Of a DNA stretch of 15,800 nt, positions 9,823 through 15,800 are shown one piece after another. The stretch is from Rodentolepis nana (taxonomy: Eukaryota > Platyhelminthes > Cestoda > Cyclophyllidea > Hymenolepididae), in assembly GCA_900617975.1 (NCBI GenBank), contig UZAE01001023.1, forward strand, positions 1-15,800, written 5' to 3'. Position 1 is the stretch's first letter. Each line of letters opens with the position of its first letter. The notes beneath the pieces are model-generated. The model had not been told where the DNA came from. It did no database searches and worked only from the letters and a program-made list of their open reading frames with translations. The translations under genes were made by a program, and so were the position numbers.

Positions 9823-10571
9823 TCTTGATAATTTAAAGTTAAATCAACGCATGACTTTGCTTTTACTCATATTTTATAAAGGTGGTAATTAATGAAATCT
9901 TCCAATAATAATAAGTGGATATGATCAAATTATTTATTTATTTAACAGCACTTTTTTGATTTTCAAATAATACAGTTTAGCCAAAAAATTAATAATTTAA
10001 TGGCTGCACAATAAAATGGCGCATAAACTGCAATATTAGGAGTGGTAAACTTCAAAGAAATTTAAAATGGAAAATTCCATATGCCTGTCGTGGCAATAAT
10101 ATTTTTGTTAGCAATATATTTGGAAACTGAAATAACCTGTGTTTATTTTGCTTAACTCCTTTAAAAATAAAAATATATTCTTGAGATATAAAGTTAAAAA
10201 AGTTGCATTTTTTATTTAGCGTAGCCGGTATGGATATTTATAACACATATTCGTCTTCACCATTGATTTCAATTAAGAAGGCTTTAGACGCCGCAATATA
10301 AAGTTTCTAAGAAATGTCTTACGATAAGCACACATATATATTCTTACTTAAATTCTAAATCAACTTTTTTATTTATAAATCATAAACATCCTGTATAGTA
10401 AAAACCGAATAATTTGGGATTAAAGTTTTAGGGGTTGAGAAAATACATTAGTCACCAGGCTTACTGATTCCATGATTTCGATCACCTTGAATTCATTCTC
10501 AACCGTCAATTGTAATCCCGAACTGCAATCCGATCGATTCAAATTTTACTCCAACATCCTTGATCTCTCAC
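8543..10571. other. Intronic AT-rich DNA
   Basis: No supported gene or dispersed repeat other than the TA microsatellite. A 67-codon plus-strand frame at 8598-8801 has no motif and is probably accidental. Confidence 0.35.
9789..9819 (+). repeat. TA microsatellite
   Basis: An uninterrupted alternating TA run of 31 bases. Confidence 0.95.
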
Positions 10572-10700
10572 CATCTTCACTTGACAGCTTCTCTCTCTCT
10601 CTCTGTGTCAACCCATAGATTTTCGAGATATCATTGTCCTCACTCATACCTCCCGATATTTCCGGTCGAATACATTTCTTACTACATGGTTTTTCAGCAT
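10572..10700 (-). CDS. Internal coding exon, unknown protein
   Basis: A 129-bp minus-strand exon, 43 codons long and phase 1 at both ends, found by reading open frames between splice sites. The entry is TATGCTTTAAG|AT at 10701/10700; an in-frame TAA just upstream forces an acceptor here or later. The exit is GAAGATG|GTGAGAG at 10572/10571; an in-frame TAA follows at 10548-10546. It encodes a strikingly hydrophilic segment containing KPCSKKCIRPEISGG, then MSEDNDISKIYG, then LTQREREKLSSED. Joining to the terminal exon restores Asp and reads SSED-D-GFRSRS without a stop. An AG run encodes the REREK part. Alternative donors (GGAG|GTATGA, also phase 1) and acceptors (TAG|T or AAG|AAA) exist, so the ends are uncertain. 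Family unrecognised. Confidence 0.45.
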
Positions 10701-11340
10701 CTTAAAGCATAGTCCTGTAAGTGTATCTATCTGATCTATGAGTCAAAATAAACTTAATAAAGAAAGAATTTGGCTGAAATTAAATTAATGCAATAGAAAT
10801 ATTCTTTACATACTGCGTTTCAATTAGCCCATGAATTATTTTATTGTTTTAAACAACTAGTCACAGAAGCGACTGTCATTTAAATCTGTATATTTTGAAA
10901 TTTTCTGTTTTGAATCTCATAAAAGATAAAAAATATTTTTCTTTTTACTTTTACAATATCTTGCAGTGGATATTAAAGGCAAAGAAAGTATTAGTAGCCT
11001 GCAGGTATGATAATTAAGTGAGCTTTGCCAATTCATAAAATTCTTTACAAAGCATAAGATAATCTGTGCCTAGCAGTGTCTTTTCATGCTAAAATGAGGG
11101 TTATTCTGACGTAAAAACAGTTGTTTTCAATAAAATTGAAGCATATTCATAAAAGTGCTATAACAATACATACAGCAAAGCAGTGTTTTACTCCTTGAGA
11201 ATTTTTACAATATCCATCTAGCAAATGAAAACCACATTTGTCGGTATTAATGAGCAAGATTGTAAAAAAAGTTGCGAATGATTAAGCTTCTAGCGTTATA
11301 TCTTTTAAGGTAAAAGTTCGGTAAATTTCAATAACTTTGA

Positions 11341-11662
11341 GGAGTGTGCGATAGACTCACCCCCACGCGGTGCACTCTGGGCAACATATACTCATACAGC
11401 AAAAAGTCAAAACCGGTAGTTGACTTATGACTTCAAACTACCATGACCCTACTGTATGTCATATTCGACCACTTCTACAGCACTCATCTTACATTATCTC
11501 TGCCTTCGTGTCGGTCTGTCACTTTCATATCTGTGAATCACTCTTCTGTTCCTCCTATCGACTTTTTCTCATTTTGATGTTCCTACCCTCTGTGAAGTCC
11601 AAAGTTTGGTAAAGAGCTAATGATAACTATCAATACTCCTGCCATTTGAAATAAATAAATAA
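11341..11662 (+). mobile_element. SINE-like retroposon, copy 4 (diverged)
   Basis: Head GGAGTGTGCGATAG, CTCTGGGCAAC, a single AAAAAGTC...TTGACTTATGACTTC unit, CCATGACC, CAGCACTCATCTTAC, a pyrimidine-rich middle, and a tail ATAAATAAATAA. This is the most substituted copy: ACTTACCT has become ACTCACCC and GAAGTCAACTA is degraded to AAAGTTTGGTA. No convincing target-site duplication remains, which fits an older insertion. A 61-codon plus frame inside it is a shadow of the repeat. Confidence 0.8.
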
Positions 11663-12334
11663 TTAATGTTCTTAAAGCTCTTTGTCAAAAAGCATTTGGC
11701 TCAAAATTTTATTTTTATTTTAACACAATTCTTAAAATTTAATTAAGCCTTTAGTTTATCACAAAGATAAACATTTGAATTTTACTCTAAAATGAAAGAA
11801 ACAGGTACCCACTTTAAAGTGATAGGTTTCATAAGAATCATAGATGAAGGAATATGCCATGACCATTTGTGTTTTTGAAAATAATTCTTTTAAATTTGCA
11901 AATTTCTATATTTAGATTGGATCGTTCACAATATAAATTTTGATTGAATATTTGCATTGTGTCTATAAATCCGGGTACACTTTAAATCAAGTATGAAAAA
12001 TTATAAGATTAAATAAAACAAATGCTGCAAAAGTCTCATCGGGAAAAAATTTATTGCAACCGCACTATTTTGAACCATCTCTTAAAAAAACAATAACTCC
12101 CGATTAAAAATCTTCGATAAGAATAAAATCCACAATTTAGTGAATGATTTCATGCACTGAATGCAAATTTATGGGAAACCCTATTAGTAATATTGAAATA
12201 CATCGCTTTTGGTTACAATTCTACCATAGCATTTAACTTGCTAATTCTATTCTAATTGTACTTCTGATTAACAAAATTTCGTGTTTTAAAAATCATCAAC
12301 TTATCATTACTATTTTATTCTTAATATTTGTATA
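11663..12334. other. Intronic AT-rich DNA, nothing recognised
   Basis: No gene, dispersed repeat or clear regulatory signal seen between copy 4 and the inverted-repeat cluster. Confidence 0.35.
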
Positions 12335-12540
12335 ATTCCGGAATCTATCCGAAGTTCCGATTGATGATTAATCAATCATAATAGTGCCATCTAATGCCCA
12401 GAATATACCATAAATTGTTAGCTTTCTCTATATCATCAGAACCGGCTTACTGTAGTGATATCAGCAGGTGTAAAGTTCGTCTACACTAGTCCAATTTACT
12501 GCATTTCCAGATGCAAAATGCAGTCGAAACATCTGTTTCG
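12335..12540. repeat. Cluster of short inverted repeats (hairpins)
   Basis: Six closely spaced inverted repeats: a 10-bp palindrome ATTCCGGAAT (12335-12344); GATTGAT/ATCAATC with a 5-nt loop (12359-12377); ATATCA/TGATAT with a 20-nt loop (12430-12461); GTGTA/TACAC with a 9-nt loop (12468-12486); ACTGCATTT/AAATGCAGT, perfect 9 bp with a 9-nt loop (12498-12524); and, directly abutting, CGAAACA/TGTTTCG, perfect 7 bp with a 2-nt loop (12525-12540). The last two have no gap between them. Local GC is higher than in the flanks. It could be a structured intronic RNA, a fossil transposon end, or chance. Confidence 0.5.
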
Positions 12541-12841
12541 CACATTTTGGTTCAATTTGCAACAAGGAAACAGTTGAGAATTAATCACTTGAATATACTT
12601 TAAAAATGTTGGTAAAATGAGGAGTAATGTTAATTGTAAAGTAAAAAAATTGAGAATACTTTAGATATACTAAAACAGACTCGGATATAACGTTTTTAAC
12701 AGTTTTTTTTACCAAATAACCTTGACGTCTTAGTAGCAATTATTGGTAACAATGCCATTGAAATTGATTTTGTCTTTTTAGGATCAGTAAAATTTGCTTC
12801 AAATTGGATGTAAATGATAGTAATAAATTTTGCCAACTGAC

Positions 12842-13188
12842 TCGCCTTTCGGATAAAATTTTTGCCTATCATAGTTAGATTCCACAGGTCGAAAATTCCT
12901 GACATTGATTACTCGTGCTTCCCTCTGTGTCCTTGATTTTCTAAATTCATCGCCTATTTTCGGCATCGGGTATCCCATGGAAGATGAGAAACCTTCGTAT
13001 CGCGCGTTCCTCCCAATCATACTATATTCCGTTGTAGTTGAACTCGAGTTTGTACTGGGATTGGGGGATACTGTTTGCTGATTGCTTTCGTCCGCAAAGT
13101 CAACACGCCGGAGGGCTGTTTGCGGAAGGAAGTGATAGGAGGGAGGGGTTATATAAAATTCCTCACAACGACATATCGGCTCTGCCAT
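12842..13188 (-). CDS. First coding exon, unknown protein
   Basis: The minus-strand frame begins with ATG at 13188-13186 in a strong context (CGCCAAAATGGCA: A at -3, G at +4) and stays open for 129 codons to a TGA at 12799. I place the exon end at the CGA|GTCAGT donor (12842/12841), after about 115 codons, because the following codons become AT-rich and low-complexity (KIYYYHLHPI). Other possible donors are CGA|GTAATC (12913) and GAAG|GTTTCT (12993). The protein starts MAEPICRCEEF and continues with a TPPS segment, a Ser/Thr/Asn-rich stretch (residues 41-54), a basic region (83-92) and RNFRPVESNYD at 97-107. No domain is recognised; no signal peptide or membrane segment is visible. The R-x-FRPV motif recurs in the terminal exon. 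GC content is well above the flanks. Confidence 0.55.
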
Positions 13189-13283
13189 TTTGGCGAAATG
13201 CCAAGAGGAGGTGCTGTTATTATTAACCCAATGAATGCTTTATCGGGTTACTGTGGCGAGGATATGAACAGTGATAAATAAGG

Positions 13284-13361
13284 CACGTGCAATTTTGAGT
13301 GTGTACCCTTAATGTCATTATTGGCGCCCAATGGCCTTTCGATTTCGTAGTGCACCAATCA
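13284..13361 (-). promoter_or_regulatory. Likely promoter cluster of the minus-strand gene
   Basis: About 95-175 bases upstream of the first ATG (minus strand) lie CACGTG (E-box, 13284-13289), TTGGCGCC (E2F-like, 13321-13328) overlapping CCAAT at 13328-13332, and ACCAATCA at 13354-13361. No TATA box is obvious. CCAAT boxes beside E2F-like sites are typical of cell-cycle promoters in animals; applying that here is inference. The patch is GC-richer than its surroundings and could act in both directions. Confidence 0.42.
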
Positions 13362-14202
13362 GATGAAGGGATGAAATACAAAAGGTGTACGTAAATTATA
13401 GCATTTGATATTTTATGAAGCAAGAAAGAATAAGGTTAGTTTACTTGAATTGGAATCCCCAATATGAATTTCCTCAGTTTAGATAAATAGTTTGCACTGC
13501 AATAAATTAAAAAATACTACGTTCTTGAAAATGTTCAACGTTTTTTTCTAAATTTCAAAAATGGGATTGCAGTTAATATATTTTTTTGGCTTGTTTCCGT
13601 ATAAAAACCTTTAAGCCATTTCTTTATATACACACTGCTATTTATCAAATGTGGTGAGTTTACTCACGAATTAATAAATTGAGTATGGTGATATTTAAAT
13701 TTTAATGGGTAATATGTTAATTCAATGAGCCACAACGCGCTAATAAACTTCTAATATCATTTTACAAATTCTTTATTTTTTAATGCGGCCAGACAAAGAA
13801 TACTGCATATTTCAGTAGCTATATAAAAAATATTATTTCTTATATACTATTCTTATTTTTATTATTGTTACTAGAGTCTTACAGCTCACCCTTAAAATAA
13901 ATTAAAATTCATTTTGTGTATAATGGAATAAGTATTTCTGTAATATATTTTATTTTCCACATACAGATAAATAAATTAATTGATTAATGTGATTGGTTTT
14001 TGCCATGAGTCAGACGCCTTTGTTTCAAGTTTAAGAGGTATTTTCTAGCAGTTTCCAAAATTTTGGCAAACGACAGGAGTAAATAGCTTTCAGTCCTCAT
14101 TGAATAATTCGTTAAAATCTGTTTCCCTATATATATTATCAAAAATTTATTATAAGGAATTATCTTAAAAACAGTTGAATTTTGAGGCGTTTACTTTAAC
14201 AA
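13362..14202. other. Intergenic AT-rich DNA
   Basis: Lies upstream of the minus-strand gene. No gene or dispersed repeat supported. A 66-codon minus frame at 13223-13423 overlaps the promoter cluster and is probably accidental. Confidence 0.35.
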
Positions 14203-14431
14203 TTAAAGTTCTTTTAATATTATTTTGTAAATATTTTTTAATTTGGTGGGCCTTGTGATTTTATTGAAGTAACTTTTAAGAAATTCAAAGGTGGCTATTA
14301 AAACGGACGTAGATGTTACTGGAACAAGAGATTTCACCGCCATTGAACTTTGATATTTCAACATAGGGTTTAAGGTGGGTTTTCGTGGAAATATAAACTG
14401 CGTCAGTAGGCATTGATTTTGGTACAACCAT
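14203..14431 (-). pseudogene. Possible Alba-like domain relic, frameshifted
   Basis: On the minus strand ATG at 14431-14429 (context CAATATGG) opens 48 codons to TGA at 14287-14285, starting MVVPKSMPTDAVYISTKTHL and continuing KPYVEISKFNGGEI. The next frame is open across 14460-14203 and contains IATFEFLKSYFNKI then TRPTKLKN. Read together across one frameshift near 14330, the pattern resembles the Alba/Rpp20/Rpp25 fold: an I-S-x-K-T-x-L-K-x-Y-V strand-helix start, a glycine turn, then an E-x-L-K helix and a T-K-L end. Family members are small RNA- or DNA-binding proteins, for example in RNase P/MRP. The resemblance is by eye and moderate. The conserved G-x-A-I-x-K-A loop is not recognisable. 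An AATAAA lies downstream at 14151-14146. It could instead be a real first exon of an unknown gene, or chance. Confidence 0.25.
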
Positions 14432-14874
14432 ATTGAAAAATTTAAATATTTAAATTTCACATGGATGATAGACGAGCAAATTCCTAATAATTGTGGACAT
14501 TTTTATATACACATAAATTAATTTAAGCAGAAGTTTGAATTTGAAGTGAATATGAGGAGCCAAATTTTAGCCTGAGAAAGGTGTCTTATACAAGTATATA
14601 TCCTACAAGGAAAATTCGCTGAATCTTTTGAATTCTATAAAAAATAAAAAATTTACGATCAATATATTAATTCATTGAGTCAAGGTCATACGATAAAAAT
14701 CCATTCCAGACTGACTCCAGTTATTTTTAGTGCATCTGAAAGCGAAATTGTTCAAGTAACCTGTTTTAAGTAAATAACAATGAGTATGTTATAGAGAACT
14801 TCCTTTACCTGCGAGTGGCTCGATTAATTTATGTCTAGAGGAGTTAAAGAGGTAGATTCTATATTTTGGAATTG
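14432..14874. other. Intergenic AT-rich DNA, nothing recognised
   Basis: No gene, splice-site pair or repeat supported between the candidate relic and the fifth retroposon copy. Confidence 0.35.
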
Positions 14875-15800
14875 GGGGTGTGCGATAGACTTACCTCTAC
14901 GTGCTGCACCCTGGGCAACGTATACTCATATGGTAAAAAAGTCTATTAACCGTCAGTTGACTTCTCACTTCAAACTACCATCACCCCACTGTACGGTAGT
15001 TGACTTCTGACTTCAAAGACAAAAAAGTCTATTGATCGGCAGTTGACTTCTGACTTGCAAAAAGTCTATTGATCGGCAGTTGACTTCTGACTTCAAACTA
15101 CCATCACCCCACTCTATATCATATTCGACTATTTTTACAGTACTCACCTCACCTTTGTCCATATTCGACCATTTCACAGTACTCACCTCACCTTTTTTCT
15201 TAAATTCGACCACTTCAACAGTACTCATCTTACCTTTTCTCTTCGACTTCTCACTTCAAACTACCATCACCCCACTGTATGTCAAATTCGACCCCTTCCA
15301 CAGTACTCACCTCACCTTTGCTCTACTGTCGACTTCTTCCACAGTACTAACCTCACCTTTTTTCTACCTATTTCTCACTTCAAACTACCATCACCCCACT
15401 GTATGTCATATACCTCTGACTTCAAACTACCATCACCCCACTGTATGTCATATTTCACCACTTCCACAGTACTCACCTCGCCTTTTTTCTACCTTCAGTT
15501 GACTCTAGCTACCATGACCCACTGTATGGCATATTAGTCTACTTCCACAGTACTCACCTCACCTTTTTTCTACCTCTGAGTCTGTTCCCTTCTACGGTAC
15601 TCACCTTACCTTCTCTCTGCCTTTGTCTCTGTATCTCTGTCTTTTAAATCTTTGAATCACTCTTCTGTTCCCCCTCTCCACGTTTTTTTCACTTTGATGT
15701 TCCTCCCCACTGTATATCATATTCGACTTCTTCCACAGTACCCCCCTCACCTTTTTTCTACCTTTATGTCAGTCTGTCTGCCTTTTTTACATCTGTGAAT
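14875..15800 (+). mobile_element. SINE-like retroposon, copy 5, internally expanded, runs off the window
   Basis: It starts GGGGTGTGCGATAG with ACTTACCT at 14889-14896, CTGGGCAACG and CATATGGTAAAAAAGTC like the other copies. Where they go straight to the 3' segment, this copy repeats internal blocks for more than 600 bp: about three AAAAAGTC...TTGACTTC units and about nine CAGTACTCACCTCACC-type units. At about 15708 the order jumps back from the late CACTTTGATGTTCCTCCCC block to the middle CACTGTATATCATATTCGAC block, a clear tandem-duplication junction. The 3' tail lies outside the window, so the full length is unknown but at least 926 bp. Long open frames on both strands here are by-products of the repeat. 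Confidence 0.85.
14985..15800 (+). repeat. Minisatellite-like array inside copy 5
   Basis: Interleaved imperfect units. Unit A, about 38 bp (CAAAAAGTCTATTGATCGGC followed by AGTTGACTTCTGACTT), is tandem at about 15020 and 15058. Unit B is CAAACTACCATCACCCCACT plus GTATGTCATATTCGACC. Unit C, about 41 bp, is ATTCGACCACTTCCACAGTA followed by CTCACCTCACCTTTTTTCT. Units recur in changing order, sometimes truncated, suggesting repeated slippage or template switching rather than a clean single-period array. Confidence 0.8.

Larger units (their letters stand above)
4296..10571 (-). other. Inferred large intron of the minus-strand gene
   Basis: It runs from a TG|GTGAGAG donor (intron begins 10571) to the CCACTTTAG acceptor at 4296; both sites are phase 1. 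It contains SINE-like copies 2 and 3, a TA microsatellite at 9789-9819 and a CA/GA microsatellite at 7334-7356. Otherwise it is AT-rich with no supported gene. Additional small exons could be hidden; short open segments near 7045-7140 and 10240-10310 have acceptor-like starts but do not match the phases. Confidence 0.4.
10701..12841 (-). other. Inferred first intron of the minus-strand gene
   Basis: This stretch separates the first coding exon from the 10700-10572 exon. It contains SINE-like copy 4 and a cluster of inverted repeats at 12335-12540. The simplest donor (CGA|GTCAGT, phase 2) does not match the simplest acceptor (TTTAAG|AT, phase 1). So either a weaker site is used (TAG|T at about 10684 gives phase 2) or another exon lies within this interval. 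Confidence 0.35.

Noticed and set aside
10240..10310. A minus-strand segment with a good acceptor (CATTTCTTAG) followed by KLYIAASKAFLIEIN
   Set aside because: The entry phase (0) conflicts with the phase-1 donor at 10572, and it is too short to support alone.
12480..12600. Short open segments in several frames on both strands, including ATG after TTTCCAG at 12511
   Set aside because: Several frames are open here, so the openness reflects low stop density, and the inverted repeats explain the composition.
12696..12905. A 69-codon minus-strand frame overlapping the end of exon 1
   Set aside because: A shifted-frame shadow running into AT-rich intron; it does not begin in a good start context.
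13038..13281. Two plus-strand frames (62 and 68 codons) over the first exon
   Set aside because: Antisense shadows of the minus-strand exon, which has the better start context and composition.
15013..15228. A 71-codon minus-strand open frame with GEVSTV repeats
   Set aside because: The antisense reading of the same tandem units; repetition explains the absence of stops.
15080..15502. A 140-codon plus-strand open frame, the longest clean Met-initiated plus frame outside the mariner
   Set aside because: It lies wholly in the expanded retroposon. Its repeated TSPLSIFDHF/VLTSPF-type words are the translation of the 41-bp and 70-bp repeat units, with no domain and no splice or promoter context.

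Overview
The window is AT-rich metazoan nuclear DNA, most likely from an invertebrate. It shows spliced-gene signatures (splice-site consensus, long repeat-filled introns, CCAAT-type promoter motifs, AATAAA poly(A) signals), a 1.3-kb mariner transposon, and several SINE-like retroposons with target-site duplications. There are no operons, ribosome binding sites or rRNA genes, and I found no tRNA by eye. The sequence alone does not name the species.

Layout: (1) 1-1526 is AT-rich non-coding DNA with one complete SINE-like copy (213-528) flanked by a perfect 13-bp duplication, and a promoter-like patch near 1143-1318. (2) 1527-2826 is a full-length but dead mariner, with TA duplication, inverted repeats and a DD34D transposase broken by frameshifts and a stop. 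(3) 3587-13188 appears to be one minus-strand gene of unknown function: a first coding exon with a good Kozak context ending near 12842, a 129-bp internal exon at 10700-10572 that is below usual ORF cut-offs, and a 581-bp terminal exon at 4295-3715 followed by poly(A) signals. Intron phases of the last two exons agree. The introns are 2-6 kb and hold three more SINE-like copies. (4) 13284-13361 is a promoter-like cluster (E-box, E2F-like, CCAAT) upstream of the first exon. (5) 14203-14431 (minus) may be a frameshifted relic of an Alba-like domain. (6) 14875 to the window end is a fifth retroposon copy, swollen by internal tandem duplication to over 900 bp.

The most interesting system is the retroposon family. 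Five co-oriented copies share a 5' hairpin supported by compensatory changes, a U1-5'-end-like ACTTACCT block (a perfect AGGTAAGT donor on the other strand), an internal block that expands like a minisatellite, and a 3' end of ATAAA repeats typical of target-primed retroposition. No reverse transcriptase is present, so mobilisation by a LINE elsewhere is inferred. Exon joins, the Alba reading and the promoter are inferences; the repeat structure and the mariner are seen directly.
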